From Kiloniella laminariae DSM 19542 (GTDB lineage: Bacteria > Pseudomonadota > Alphaproteobacteria > Kiloniellales > Kiloniellaceae): DNA of 64,000 nucleotides. How positions within the stretch are numbered: the first letter of the stretch is position 1; every line of letters starts with the position of its first letter. Below the pieces are notes generated by a model. It saw only the letters and a program-made list of their open reading frames with translations. It searched no databases and was not told the DNA's origin. Location: the NCBI RefSeq assembly GCF_000374005.1, contig NZ_KB893134.1:670852-734851 (forward strand). The letters are read 5' to 3'. Of the stretch, positions 55,116-64,000 are shown one piece after another. Made by a program: the position numbers and the translations under genes.

Positions 55116-55643
55116 GTGTCTAAAGCACACGCCCTCTTCCAATTGGGGATGGACTTGAATCAAGGTTCAAGCACCACCCAAACGGAAGAAAACAAAACAG
55201 CTGTTCAGAACGTTGTCAAAACTACGGATAGCGGCACTTCGAACGTGGTCAATCTTGATGATGACCGGAAAGATTATTTTATCGAGCGCGACGGTGTCCG
55301 TTTTGCCGGGACACATCTGATTATTGATCTTCTCGGAGCATCACGACTCGACGACCTGGAATTCATACAGCAAACACTCATTGAATGTGTCGAGAAGTCC
55401 AAGGCGACTCTTTTACATATTCATCTGCATCACTTTACCCCGAATGGGGGTGTGTCAGGTGTTGCTGTCTTGGCTGAATCGCATATCTCCATTCATACCT
55501 GGCCTGAAAAAGGTTACGCGGCCCTGGATGTATTTATGTGCGGGGATGCAGAACCACATAATGCGATTGCTGTTCTGAAGGAAGCCTTCGGACCGGATAA
55601 AGTGGTTGTGGACGAATTCCGGCGTGGGAAGGAAGTGGGATGA
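55116..55643 (+). CDS. speD: S-adenosylmethionine decarboxylase proenzyme (class 1b)
   Basis: A 175-residue pyruvoyl enzyme supplying the aminopropyl donor for spermidine. Cleavage and pyruvoyl formation should occur at Ser 122 in LAESHISIH; His 127 and Cys 142 are the other processing/catalytic residues. An N-terminal extension of about 55 residues, polar and Thr/Asn/Asp-rich, is longer than in usual class 1b enzymes (about 120-130 residues). Start GTG 55116 follows GGGGAGGA. It overlaps speE by 4 bases. Confidence 0.9.
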   Translation: MSKAHALFQLGMDLNQGSSTTQTEENKTAVQNVVKTTDSGTSNVVNLDDDRKDYFIERDGVRFAGTHLIIDLLGASRLDDLEFIQQTLIECVEKSKATLLHIHLHHFTPNGGVSGVAVLAESHISIHTWPEKGYAALDVFMCGDAEPHNAIAVLKEAFGPDKVVVDEFRRGKEVG

Positions 55644-56488
55644 GCAGGTGGGTTACGGAAGGTTTGCACGGGGACCTTCGTACCAGCTATGGCATCAAGA
55701 AAGTCCTCTTTGATAACCAGACAGAACACCAGAATCTTGTGATCTATGAGAACGAGATCTATGGCCGGATCATGGCGCTGGATGGTGTGACCCAGGTAAC
55801 GGAACGCGACGAGTTTATCTATCACGAAATGCTCGCGCATGTGCCGATCCTGGCCCATGGTGAGGTGCAAAAGGTACTGATCATCGGGGGTGGTGATGGA
55901 GGTATGCTGGAAGAGGTTCTAAAGCACAGGTCTGTTGCAAAGGTTACAATGGTCGAAATTGACCGGACTGTGATTGACCTGAGCAAAGAGCACCTGCCGA
56001 TGATCTGCGGGAATGCTTTTGAGGATCCCCGCCTTGATCTGGTTATTTCGGATGGCTGTCTGTTTGTCGAGAACTCTTCCGAGAAGTATGACGTGATTAT
56101 TGTTGATTCCACTGACCCGATCGGACCGGGGGAAGTTCTCTTCACCAATGATTTTTACAGCAACTGCAAAGCCTGTCTCAGGGAAGGTGGTGTGCTGGTC
56201 ACCCAGAATGGTGTGCCGTTTCATCAGGCTTCTGAGCTGAGGTCGACCTTGCGGCATTTCCGACCGATTTTTGCTGAGGCCACCTGTTATCTGGCCAGTG
56301 TTCCAACCTACGTTGGTGGTGCGATGGCCTTTGGCTGGGGCACGGATCAGCAGGGGCTGAAGGATGTTTCTCTGGAGGTTCTTGAAGCGCGTTTTCAAAA
56401 TGCGCAGATTGATACAAGCTATTACACACCGGAAGTACACAGAGCCGCTTTTGCCTTGCCTGGCTATGTTCAAAGGCTGGTTGCCTGA
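55640..56488 (+). CDS. speE: Spermidine synthase
   Basis: A 282-residue aminopropyltransferase that makes spermidine from putrescine and decarboxylated SAM. Motif I is GGGDGGMLEEVLKH and the catalytic loop DSTDPIGPG; a conserved tyrosine-rich front domain is present (VTQVTERDEFIYHEML). ATGA overlap with speD implies coupling. A tandem-repeat terminator follows. Confidence 0.94.
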   Translation: MSRWVTEGLHGDLRTSYGIKKVLFDNQTEHQNLVIYENEIYGRIMALDGVTQVTERDEFIYHEMLAHVPILAHGEVQKVLIIGGGDGGMLEEVLKHRSVAKVTMVEIDRTVIDLSKEHLPMICGNAFEDPRLDLVISDGCLFVENSSEKYDVIIVDSTDPIGPGEVLFTNDFYSNCKACLREGGVLVTQNGVPFHQASELRSTLRHFRPIFAEATCYLASVPTYVGGAMAFGWGTDQQGLKDVSLEVLEARFQNAQIDTSYYTPEVHRAAFALPGYVQRLVA

Positions 56489-56544
56489 AGCAATAGCCTG
56501 TTTTAATACGTTGAGTCAGAAGGCCTTTGGGCTTTCTGACAAGC

Positions 56545-56590
56545 GGATCAATCAGGGTGGATCAATCAGGGCGGCCTGATTGTTTAATTT
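56545..56590 (+). terminator. Terminator with a tandem 14-bp repeat after speE
   Basis: GGATCAATCAGGGY occurs twice in tandem (56545-56558, 56559-56572). The second copy supplies the left arm of an 8-bp stem, CAATCAGG with CCTGATTG, followed by a T-rich stretch. The right arm lies in the last codons of the convergent pabBC gene. A further 7-bp stem GTCAGAA/TTCTGAC lies at 56515-56540. Confidence 0.65.
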
Positions 56591-58397
56591 GTCTGGCTGG
56601 CATAAGGTCCCGTACAGAATTACCAAAATATATTACGTCTGCTTTTTCGAGATCTTCTAGCGACAGTTTTTTCTCGGTCAGTTCTTTAAAATTTTCCCTG
56701 AACAGGCGGGTTCTCAAGGTGCCGTTAAGGACACCGCAGTCGAGGGCCGGTGTATATAGACGTCCCCCAATCTCAAGAAAAAGATTGGTCCGGGCTCCCT
56801 CGGTCAATTCACCTCTTTCATTGAGAAACAGGACTTCGTCACAGGCAGAGTCCTTTTGTCTTGCTGCCAACTCATCTTCGTAAAAATCACGTTTTGTAGT
56901 TTTGTGGTAAAAGAAGATATCACTGCTATCGACTTTTTTGTCTGAAACAACAAAGGTGATTTGCTGTTGCGGGTCCTGGATGGAGATCGGCATTGTCGTG
57001 AGACTGCTTGAACCATCTTTGTGGAGCAACAGCCGGACGCGCTGAGTACCTTCGAGAGAAAGCTTATCCAGTTTGCTTTCTATTACCGTCCTGTCAAAGG
57101 GATAGCCAAAGAAGCCAGCAGAGTTTTCAAGGCGCTGCAGATGTTCTTCTCTGAGGTGATACCCCAGATTTTCTTCCCAACGCAAAGTTTCCAGCAGGTC
57201 AAAACGTGGTTTGCTATATCCAGCAGTGTTGCCAGAGAGAAAACGTCCCTTGAGCAAACATTCCTGATATTCTGCAGCCGGTTCCGAGTCATAAACAATA
57301 CCGCTGCCGATGCCCATTTCCCCTTTTCCATCACTGCCAATGGCAAGAGTACGTATGGCAACATTGAAACGGGTGTCGCCATTTGGAGCGATATGCCCGA
57401 TGCTGCCAGTGTAAATTCCGCGCGGACGGGCTTCAAGTTCATGGATGATTTCCATGGTGCGCAGTTTTGGTGCCCCAGTGATCGAGCCGCAGGGGAAGAG
57501 CCGTTTGATCAGGTCGGTGGATGTAATTTCAGGCCTGAGTTCGCCTGTGATATTCGAGGTCATCTGGTGGAGTGAGCGGTAGGTCTCAACCGTGAAAAGC
57601 TCAGTGACCTTGATGCTGCCTGTGGTGCAAACCCGCCCCATGTCATTGCGGAGCAGGTCGACGATCATCAGGTTTTCAGCCCGGGATTTTTCGTCTCTTG
57701 TCAGCCAGATCTTGTTCTCAGCATCCACTGCTGGTGTATTGCCTCTTGGCGCCGTCCCCTTCATTGGACGGGTTCTGGCTTTGCGTCCCTCTGTGGAAAG
57801 GAAAATTTCGGGTGATAGGGACAGAAAGGTTTGGTCTTCTGTCCTGATAAAGGCGCCATTGGCAACATTCTGTCGCTGGCGCAGTTCCTGAAACAGGCCG
57901 ACAGGGTCGCCGGATAATTTGAAATCGTGTTTAAAAGTATAGTTTACCTGATAGGTGTCGCCAGCAGCGATGTAGTCCCGGACTTTTTCAACTGCGCGGC
58001 AATAGTCGGCTTCTGTCATCGAGGGGGTGAGGTTATCCAGTTGATAATCCCCCCAGCGTTGCCGGGCAAGAAAACGATTGGTCTCATCCGGCGTCAGGAG
58101 CTGGGCTTGATCGAACACACCAAACCAGAGCAGGGGTGTGCCGAGGGGGTTGTCCTTTTTAGGGAGACCCTGCAGCCTGGGTTCAAAGAGATACCCGAGT
58201 TCATAGGACAGATAACCAGCAAGATGCTTTCCCGCGTGTTGTGCTTTTTCCATATCGGAGAAGCACATTTCGAGGGTGGCGACTTCATCGCACTGGATGA
58301 CGGCTTCCGGTTTGACGAACAAAACAGACCCGGCACCGGAGAGAGTATCGTCCAGCAGCACAAAGGGGTCTGTCTGTTTTTCCAAATGCGCGTTCAT
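56562..58397 (-). CDS. PabB-PabC fusion (aminodeoxychorismate synthase I plus lyase)
   Basis: A 611-residue two-domain protein for p-aminobenzoate, a folate precursor. Residues 1 to about 370 are the chorismate-binding PabB part with KGTAPRG, a DLLRNDMGRV block and FPCGSITGAPK. Residues about 400-600 are the PLP-dependent PabC lyase part with FLNERGELTEGARTNLF and GVLNGTLR. The two genes are separate in E. coli; fusions occur in several bacteria. The PabA glutaminase is not nearby. Confidence 0.93.
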   Translation of the reverse strand: MNAHLEKQTDPFVLLDDTLSGAGSVLFVKPEAVIQCDEVATLEMCFSDMEKAQHAGKHLAGYLSYELGYLFEPRLQGLPKKDNPLGTPLLWFGVFDQAQLLTPDETNRFLARQRWGDYQLDNLTPSMTEADYCRAVEKVRDYIAAGDTYQVNYTFKHDFKLSGDPVGLFQELRQRQNVANGAFIRTEDQTFLSLSPEIFLSTEGRKARTRPMKGTAPRGNTPAVDAENKIWLTRDEKSRAENLMIVDLLRNDMGRVCTTGSIKVTELFTVETYRSLHQMTSNITGELRPEITSTDLIKRLFPCGSITGAPKLRTMEIIHELEARPRGIYTGSIGHIAPNGDTRFNVAIRTLAIGSDGKGEMGIGSGIVYDSEPAAEYQECLLKGRFLSGNTAGYSKPRFDLLETLRWEENLGYHLREEHLQRLENSAGFFGYPFDRTVIESKLDKLSLEGTQRVRLLLHKDGSSSLTTMPISIQDPQQQITFVVSDKKVDSSDIFFYHKTTKRDFYEDELAARQKDSACDEVLFLNERGELTEGARTNLFLEIGGRLYTPALDCGVLNGTLRTRLFRENFKELTEKKLSLEDLEKADVIYFGNSVRDLMPARQIKQSGRPD

Positions 58398-58562
58398 CGG
58401 TCTGATATCGGTTCCATTTTGTGAAGAGCTTTAGCCTGCTCGGTGCCCGAGGTCCAGTTCTCTTTGATAACAGGATTTTCTTGTTCGGATATTTTAGCGG
58501 AACAACAAGGCAGGAACTGTCTGTTTACGTCCTTTCCTGATCACGAGCCCCCCTTTCCCTCC

Positions 58563-59267
58563 CTATTTCTGTGTGACCGGGAGCAGTTCCCACACCCCGG
58601 CATTGCGAACATCTGTGTCTTCCAGAGCCGAGGTGGTCCGGACAGAATAGGATATAAGGCGTTGTAACCCCTCTTTGGGAAAGTAGGTTCGACCGGGATC
58701 TCCAAGGAGGACCTGTGTCCCTGAAGTCACAAGTTTATGTAACCATGTCATGATCTCATCGGCCATGGGAGCATCGTAACAGACGTCTCCGGCGAGCACG
58801 AGATCCCAGTCTGGACTGGAACGCCCAACCAGGTTCTCCGAAGTGGTCATAAGACTGACATTGTTAAGCGCGGCATTCATTTTTGTGGCGGCAATAGCAT
58901 AGGGATCTATATCTGCCGCGAGCACCTCTGTTGCCCCGGCTTTCATGGCAGCGATGCCTTGTAACCCTGACCCGCAGGCAAAGTCCAAAACACGTTTTCC
59001 TTGAACCAGAACAGGATTGTCGAGAATGTATTGAGCAAGAGCCTGCCCTCCGGCCCAAGCGAAAGCCCAAAAAGGAGGAGTAATATCCAGCTTGTCCAGT
59101 TCTCTTTCACCCGCCTGCCATAGGGGCAGATCTTCTGCTGCAAGATGTAGAGGGATGTTATTACCGAGAAGAGGTGTGCCTCCCGGGCGGGTATTGGCCA
59201 AGATGAATTCTTTCATCCTGATGAAGTCAGGATCAGAGACTCTGTTTTGACAGCTATGCAGGGACAT
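58563..59267 (-). CDS. Class I SAM-dependent methyltransferase (putative protein methyltransferase)
   Basis: A 234-residue methyltransferase. Motif I is VLDFACGSGLQGI, then ADIDPYA. The preceding PPFWAFAWAGGQALAQYIL is typical of a small alphaproteobacterial family related to ETFB lysine and nicotinamide-type methyltransferases. Start ATG 59267 lies 11 bases after the ubiA stop; an ATG at 59216 is the alternative. Coupling to ubiA is likely, but a role in ubiquinone synthesis is not shown. Confidence 0.8.
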   Translation of the reverse strand: MSLHSCQNRVSDPDFIRMKEFILANTRPGGTPLLGNNIPLHLAAEDLPLWQAGERELDKLDITPPFWAFAWAGGQALAQYILDNPVLVQGKRVLDFACGSGLQGIAAMKAGATEVLAADIDPYAIAATKMNAALNNVSLMTTSENLVGRSSPDWDLVLAGDVCYDAPMADEIMTWLHKLVTSGTQVLLGDPGRTYFPKEGLQRLISYSVRTTSALEDTDVRNAGVWELLPVTQK

Positions 59268-59278
59268 CTCTGCCAGCC

Positions 59279-60244
59279 TTAACCGGGAAACAAGCTGGTT
59301 GCGACAATGCCGGCCAGAAAAATCCATCCAACAGTCCGGTTGGATTTGAAGAGATACAGGCAAGTAAGAGGATCATCGATATCCAGTCGCAGGATCTGCC
59401 AGCTGAAATGGACGACCATACTGGCAACGCCTAACCAGAAAGGCCAGGGCAAGCCGAGCAGCCAGCCGGAGAGGGCAAAACAAAGGCTGCAGATGCTGTA
59501 AAAAAGTATCAGCCAGGTTCTGGTTTTGCTACCGAGTTTGAGTGCTGTAGATTTTACGCCGACAAGCGCGTCGTCTTCTTTATCCTGATGAGCATAGATG
59601 GTGTCATAGCCGAGGGTCCAGGCCAGGCCGCCGATGTAGAGAAGAAGCGGCGCAAGCGAGAGATCGCCGCGTACAGCCGCCCAACCGACCAGAGCTCCCC
59701 AGTTGAAGGTGAGGCCAAGCCAGGCCTGGGGCCAGTAGGTAATCCGTTTCATAAAGGGGTAGAAAACGACGAGGAGAAGAGACGCGGTAGCGAGGAGAAT
59801 TGTAAAGTTGTTGAACTGTAAAATAACCAGTAGTCCGAGAAACAGCTGTAGGGCAAGGAAGGCAATAGCCTGGCGCATGGAAAGTTCTCCGCTTGCCAGG
59901 GGGCGGGTTGCTGTGCGGGCAACCTTGCGGTCAAAATCCCGGTCGGCCATGTCGTTCAGTGTGCAACCGGCACCGCGCATGACAACGGCACCAATAGCAA
60001 AGAGCAGGGGCGTGTACCAAGGGCTGTAGGGGCTGCCGAATTGATATCCCGGAGCTGTTGAGGCAAGAGCCAGTGACCACCAGCAGGGGAATAGCAGCAG
60101 CCAGGTTCCGATAGGCCGGTCAAGGCGCGCCAGTCGCAGGTAAGGTCGCAAGCAAGCGGGTGAAAGACGAATAATCAAATGATCATTCACGATGTCGCTT
60201 GCACTATCGTTTCTTGCTGACAATGTGCTATCCATTTGTTTCAT
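59279..60244 (-). CDS. ubiA: 4-hydroxybenzoate polyprenyltransferase
   Basis: A 321-residue membrane prenyltransferase that attaches the polyprenyl tail in ubiquinone synthesis. The two Asp-rich motifs are NDMADRDFD and the later YDTIYAHQDKEDD segment; about eight membrane helices are visible and the family opening RLDRPIGTWLLLFPCWW is clear. The start is unclear: ATG 60244, ATG 60235 and an upstream ATG are all in frame without a good ribosome site. It is divergent from rsmE. Confidence 0.93.
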   Translation of the reverse strand: MKQMDSTLSARNDSASDIVNDHLIIRLSPACLRPYLRLARLDRPIGTWLLLFPCWWSLALASTAPGYQFGSPYSPWYTPLLFAIGAVVMRGAGCTLNDMADRDFDRKVARTATRPLASGELSMRQAIAFLALQLFLGLLVILQFNNFTILLATASLLLVVFYPFMKRITYWPQAWLGLTFNWGALVGWAAVRGDLSLAPLLLYIGGLAWTLGYDTIYAHQDKEDDALVGVKSTALKLGSKTRTWLILFYSICSLCFALSGWLLGLPWPFWLGVASMVVHFSWQILRLDIDDPLTCLYLFKSNRTVGWIFLAGIVATSLFPG

Positions 60245-60316
60245 ACATGATAAAAACACGCTGTTATCCGTGATAAATACACGGGACATCAGGCTTTGTG
60301 AAGGTGGGTTCTGAAG

Positions 60317-61108
60317 ATGGAAAGGGTCAATACCAGACTCTACGTTGAAGACAAGCTCTTTGAAGGTGCAACGGTTGGCCTTGATTCGGCGGCGTCGCAT
60401 TATCTGAGGTCGGTTCTCAGATTGGAACCGGGGGCGAGAGTCGGCTTGTTCAACGAGCGAGAAGGTGAGTGGCTGGGCATTGTCGACGGGCTTGGTAAAG
60501 GCTGGTGTTCGCTTCGGGTTGGGGAGTGCCGGCGCGAAGTCGAGGGCGAACGGGATATCTGGCTGGTCTTTGCCCCGATAAAACGTTCCCGAATTGACTT
60601 TCTCGCCGAGAAAGCAGGCGAGTTGGGCTGTTCGCGTATTTTGCCGGTTTTTACCCGCCATACAGATGTGAAGCGGGTAAATACTGAACGCCTTGCGGCC
60701 CATGCCAGGGAATCCGCAGAGCAGTGCGAGAGACTGTCGGTGACCCGGGTGGATGAGGCTGTTTCTCTTGAGAAGATGATCCAGAGCTGGCCTGCTGACC
60801 GGCGTCTGGTGGTCTGTGCCGAATTTGGTGAGGCAAGGCCGATTGCAGAGGTTTTTACAGAACTTCTGATCGATGAGCCCGATGCGGGATTAAAGCCCTG
60901 GGCTGTTTTGATTGGTCCAGAAGGTGGATTTTCAAAAGAAGAGCTTGAAGCGCTCTCCAGACTTTCTTATGTGACACCCGTTGGCCTCGGCCCCAGAGTA
61001 CTGCGGGCTGATACCGCTGCTGTTGCTGCCCTGTCCTGCTGGCAGGCAATTTTAGGTGATGGGGGCATGCGCCCTCCAAAAGGAACAACGCCGGTTACGA
61101 TTACTTGA
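60317..61108 (+). CDS. rsmE: 16S rRNA (uracil-1498-N3)-methyltransferase
   Basis: A 263-residue SPOUT methyltransferase. Family motifs are HYLRSVLRL near residue 30, the KRSRIDFLAEKAGELG segment, IGPEGGFS near 200 and LGPRVLRADTA close to the end, which form the trefoil SAM site. AAGGTGGG precedes the ATG. It is followed 54 bases later by gshA, a gene order common in Alphaproteobacteria together with ubiA. Confidence 0.95.
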   Translation: MERVNTRLYVEDKLFEGATVGLDSAASHYLRSVLRLEPGARVGLFNEREGEWLGIVDGLGKGWCSLRVGECRREVEGERDIWLVFAPIKRSRIDFLAEKAGELGCSRILPVFTRHTDVKRVNTERLAAHARESAEQCERLSVTRVDEAVSLEKMIQSWPADRRLVVCAEFGEARPIAEVFTELLIDEPDAGLKPWAVLIGPEGGFSKEELEALSRLSYVTPVGLGPRVLRADTAAVAALSCWQAILGDGGMRPPKGTTPVTIT

Positions 61109-61162
61109 TACCAGCGGTATCTATTAATTATGTGATCTTTCGGCCTCAATGGAATTTGTACT

Positions 61163-62527
61163 ATGTCCGACGCTACGTCCTCTGTTGCTGCGATAACTGA
61201 AAAATCCCAGCTAATTTCTTATTTTGAAAGCGGCAATAAGCCAAAGGATCAGTGGCGGATCGGCACTGAACACGAGAAGTTTGCCTTTTGTGACGAAAGC
61301 TTCAAGTCATTGAAGTATGACGGTACAAAGTCAATCAAGGCGATCCTGGAGGGACTGGCGGATCGCTTTGGCTGGATGCCGGTATACGAAGCAGGAAATA
61401 TTATCGCCCTTATGGACAACGGGGCTTCTGTCACGCTTGAGCCTGGCGGCCAGTTGGAGCTGTCGGGTGCACCGCTGGAAACCCTGCATGATACTTGTCG
61501 GGAGGTGCATTCGCACCTGCATCAGGTCAAGGAAATCACGGAACCCCTCGGAATCCATATGTTGGGAATGGGGTTCAATCCCAAGTGGGGTAAAGAGGGT
61601 GTGAACTGGATGCCCAAAGGGCGTTACCGGATCATGCGGGACTACATGCCCAAAAGAGGCAAGCTGGGGGTCGACATGATGACTCTCAGTTGTACGGTAC
61701 AGGTTAATCTGGATTTTTCCAGTGAAGCCGACATGATTCACAAGTTCCGGACCAGTCTGGCATTGCAGCCATTGGCCACAGCGCTTTTCGCGAACTCGCC
61801 TTTCCGCGAAGGTAAACCCAACGGATATCTGAGCTATCGCAGTCATCTCTGGACCGATACAGATCCGGATCGTTGCGGCATGCTGTCCTTCGTATTCGAA
61901 GAGGGTATGGGGTTTGAGCGTTATGTTGATTACATGCTTGATGTGCCTATGTATTTTGTCTATCGCGATGGGAAATACATTGATGTCAGCGGCGAGTCTT
62001 TCCGGGACTTCATGCAAGGGAAACTGAAGGCGCTTCCGGGGGAATTGCCAACCATCAAAGACTGGGATGATCACATCACCACAGCCTTCCCTGAAGTTCG
62101 GATGAAGAAATTCCTTGAAATGCGCGGTGCCGACGGCGGGCCGTGGAAATCCCTTTGTGCCTTGCCTGCTTTCTGGGTTGGTCTTCTCTATGACCAGTCG
62201 GCCCTGGATGCGGCCTGGGATCTGGTCAAGGACTGGAGCGATGATGAACGGCAGTTGCTCCGTTCTGAAGTTCCCGCAAAAGGCCTTTCCGCGACCATCC
62301 GTGGAACCAAGCTTCAGGAAATTGCTCGTGAGATCGTTGAAATTGCTCGTGGCGGACTTGAGAACCGGGGGCGGATTGATGGGCAGGGGCAAGATGAAAC
62401 CCATTTCCTCAATACTCTTTCGGAAATTGCGGAAAGCGGTATTACGCCAGCAGAGGAAAAGCTCGAGGCTTACTACTCTCGTTGGGGCGAAAAAGTCGAT
62501 CCCGCTTTCGTGGAATATGCTTACTAA
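61163..62527 (+). CDS. gshA: Glutamate-cysteine ligase (plant/alphaproteobacterial type)
   Basis: A 454-residue enzyme catalysing the first step of glutathione synthesis. It shows the GCS2 features of the plant-like class: RIGTEHEKF near 30, LEPGGQLELSGAP near 94, and NPKWGKEGVNWMPKGRYRIM. Length is typical of this class. A ribosome site GGAATT precedes the ATG. The gap 62528-62713 shows nothing definite. Confidence 0.95.
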   Translation: MSDATSSVAAITEKSQLISYFESGNKPKDQWRIGTEHEKFAFCDESFKSLKYDGTKSIKAILEGLADRFGWMPVYEAGNIIALMDNGASVTLEPGGQLELSGAPLETLHDTCREVHSHLHQVKEITEPLGIHMLGMGFNPKWGKEGVNWMPKGRYRIMRDYMPKRGKLGVDMMTLSCTVQVNLDFSSEADMIHKFRTSLALQPLATALFANSPFREGKPNGYLSYRSHLWTDTDPDRCGMLSFVFEEGMGFERYVDYMLDVPMYFVYRDGKYIDVSGESFRDFMQGKLKALPGELPTIKDWDDHITTAFPEVRMKKFLEMRGADGGPWKSLCALPAFWVGLLYDQSALDAAWDLVKDWSDDERQLLRSEVPAKGLSATIRGTKLQEIAREIVEIARGGLENRGRIDGQGQDETHFLNTLSEIAESGITPAEEKLEAYYSRWGEKVDPAFVEYAY

Positions 62528-62713
62528 TAATTAACCTGTACTTGCATACAATAGTATGTGAATCTACTCCTTCAATTGCTCTTTACTTAAAATGAGCGTG
62601 AGGGTGTGTGCTTGGAACAGGTATGGATTTCGGGCCTTTCCGGGGAAGAGACAACAATTAGTCTATTTCCCCGGGGGCGTGATATCATGCCCTGATTGTG
62701 GAGATCAGGCCTG

Positions 62714-63277
62714 ATGAAAAGAATATTTCTTGTGCTTCTGGTTGTGCTTCTGGTGGCTGTTGGCCTTTCGGCTCTCTACCCGTGGCTCGACGGGGGGAAC
62801 GAAGACATTGATGGGGCACCTGGGGGTGGTCTTGCGCCACTTGCTGCACCCAAGGGAAAAGTTATCTTAACGATCTCAGGTAATATCCAGGTTTATAATC
62901 AGGGGAACAAGGCTCTATTCGATCTGGAGATGTTATCGGATATTGGCGAGAGTACTATCGACACCCGTTTGAGAAGCCGAGAAGGCGTTTACAGTTTCAC
63001 GGGTGTAGAGGTCGGTGCGCTTCTGAAGCGTCTGGGAGCAGAGGGACGCAGTGTGCGGTTGCTGGCACTTGATAACTATACGGTTGTGATCGAACCGGAA
63101 GACTATCTTAAATATCACCCTGTGATTGCTTCTCGAATTAACGGTGAGGAAATTGAGGTCCGGGACAAGGGGCCTCTCCGCCTGATTTTTCCCTGGGGTT
63201 CCTATCCAGAAGAGCTGGCTGGGGATGAATATTATGACAAGGCGATCTGGCAGCTGACTGAAGTCGTCGTCCAGTAG
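62714..63277 (+). CDS. Exported protein with sulfite-oxidase-like (molybdopterin-binding) fold
   Basis: A 187-residue protein with an N-terminal membrane anchor or signal (about 4-23) and a domain opening with VILTISGNI and continuing through GVEVGALLKRLGAEG, DNYTVVIEPEDY and RDKGPLRLIFPW. This resembles the small oxidoreductase molybdopterin-binding proteins of Alphaproteobacteria. It contains no cysteine, so the molybdenum-ligating Cys of sulfite oxidase is absent. Start ATG 62714 follows GGAGATCAGG. Confidence 0.75.
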   Translation: MKRIFLVLLVVLLVAVGLSALYPWLDGGNEDIDGAPGGGLAPLAAPKGKVILTISGNIQVYNQGNKALFDLEMLSDIGESTIDTRLRSREGVYSFTGVEVGALLKRLGAEGRSVRLLALDNYTVVIEPEDYLKYHPVIASRINGEEIEVRDKGPLRLIFPWGSYPEELAGDEYYDKAIWQLTEVVVQ

Positions 63278-63401
63278 TATGAAAAAAAGCCCTGACGTAT
63301 AAATCAGGGATTTTGGGGGTACCAAAGGGATAGAAGGCCATGATCTTGGCGCACCCCTTGCTTGTCAGGCTGTTAATTAACCCTCGTCAATTTACCACAA
63401 G

Positions 63402-64000
63402 TTAGGCGGTTCCACCGACTGTAATCCCATTGATTAACAGACTCGGTTGACCAACGCCAACAGGGACACCCTGACCATTTTTGCCACAGGTTCCAACCCC
63501 TTCATCCATTTCCATATCGTTGCCGATCATGGAAATTTTCTGCATAACATCAGGGCCGTTCCCGATCAGGGTGGCACCCTTGACGGCCTGGCCGATGATG
63601 CCGTCTTTTACCTGATAGGCCTCGGTACAGGAGAAAACAAACTTTCCTGATGTAATGTCAACCTGACCACCGCCAAAGTTGACAGCATAGATACCATTCT
63701 TGACAGCTTTCAGCATCTCGGCAGGGTCGTGTGCCCCGTTATACATCACGGTATTGGTCATGCGTGGCATAGGCAGATGGGCATAACTTTGGCGGCGGCC
63801 ATTTCCGGTCGGGTTTTGTCCCATCAACCGGGCGTTCTGCCGATCCTGCATATAACCAACCAGAATGCCGTCTTCAATCAGGGGCGTGCATTGCGACGGT
63901 GTTCCTTCGTCATCTACGGAAATGGAGCCGCGCCGATCAACCAGAGTTCCATCATCGACAACAGTGACACCAGGCGAGGCGACGCGTTCACCAATACGAT
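63402..64000 (-). CDS. tldD: TldD metalloprotease subunit (partial)
   Basis: The C-terminal part of TldD, running off the right edge with its start outside the window. About 199 residues are visible: SIDDEGT-like [34 protein letters not shown], and the end block [25 protein letters not shown], all typical of TldD. It is the zinc-binding partner of PmbA, whose gene is at 42769-44115. Confidence 0.93.
   Translation of the reverse strand, partial: RIGERVASPGVTVVDDGTLVDRRGSISVDDEGTPSQCTPLIEDGILVGYMQDRQNARLMGQNPTGNGRRQSYAHLPMPRMTNTVMYNGAHDPAEMLKAVKNGIYAVNFGGGQVDITSGKFVFSCTEAYQVKDGIIGQAVKGATLIGNGPDVMQKISMIGNDMEMDEGVGTCGKNGQGVPVGVGQPSLLINGITVGGTA

Noticed and set aside
1..64000. CRISPR arrays, phage genes, toxin-antitoxin or restriction systems
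   Set aside because: No repeat-spacer pattern and no such protein families were seen. The HNH protein alone is not enough to claim a defence system.

Overview
The window is a stretch of alphaproteobacterial chromosome with moderate GC and densely packed genes. The evidence is the gene content: a plant-type glutamate-cysteine ligase beside rsmE and ubiA, a PabB-PabC fusion, DUF3035, DUF4170, NnrU and PAS_5 proteins, and an msbA/DUF374/lpxK lipid A cluster. Many proteins look like those of marine Rhodospirillales/Kiloniellales/Sneathiella-type bacteria, but I cannot name a genus. Most of the window is housekeeping. Accessory character is concentrated at about 44.2-47.4 kb and, more weakly, at 9.4-12.9 kb.

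Layout. 0-6.7 kb: esterase, HNH nuclease, a YqaA/DsbB pair, a two-domain cold-shock protein, tRNA-Leu(CAA) with its own promoter and terminator, a 2OG-Fe(II) oxygenase with a LysE exporter, and a small membrane protein. 6.7-12.9 kb: an aliphatic-sulfonate/nitrate/taurine-type ABC importer on the minus strand, a DUF2975-XRE regulatory pair behind two identical palindromes, and a LysR gene divergent from a VOC/2-hydroxyacid dehydrogenase pair. 13-18.3 kb: flavoprotein, NnrU, ArsC-like protein, RsmB-type methyltransferase, DUF2846 lipoprotein, MaoC hydratase. 18.3-26.7 kb: a possible structured leader, then ribF-ileS-lspA-DUF3035, then an active/inactive M16 peptidase pair. 26.7-38.1 kb: pgi, mutL, a short conserved protein, a DUF3095 protein with cyclase-like motifs, rsmD with an RluB-type pseudouridine synthase, tadA, purD, xseA, an M23 peptidase. 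38.1-44.1 kb: a minus-strand envelope cluster (pmbA, msbA, DUF374, lpxK, LpxL-like). 44.4-47.3 kb: old-yellow-enzyme gene, an IS1595-family element and an AT-rich lipoprotein gene. 47.4-64 kb: leuA with a long leader, a small membrane protein, PAS_5 protein, qmcA-nfeD-ubiD, DUF4170, an unknown protein, speDE, pabBC, ubiA with a methyltransferase, rsmE-gshA, a sulfite-oxidase-fold protein, and the 3' part of tldD.

Themes. Envelope: lspA, lipid A acylation and flipping, M23, M16 pair, DsbB, lipoproteins. Translation and RNA modification: ileS, tadA, rsmB-like, rsmD, rluB-like, rsmE, tRNA-Leu. DNA repair: mutL, xseA, HNH. Ubiquinone: ubiA, ubiD. Thiol and polyamine metabolism: gshA, speD, speE. 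Both halves of the TldD/PmbA(TldE) protease are present, about 20 kb apart.

I saw no CRISPR array, phage module or obvious defence island. The best candidates for new biology are a structured leader before ribF, the DUF3095 cyclase-like protein, the paired palindromes before the DUF2975-XRE operon, and the long leuA leader. All are inferences from reading the sequence and none has been tested by a search or a folding program.
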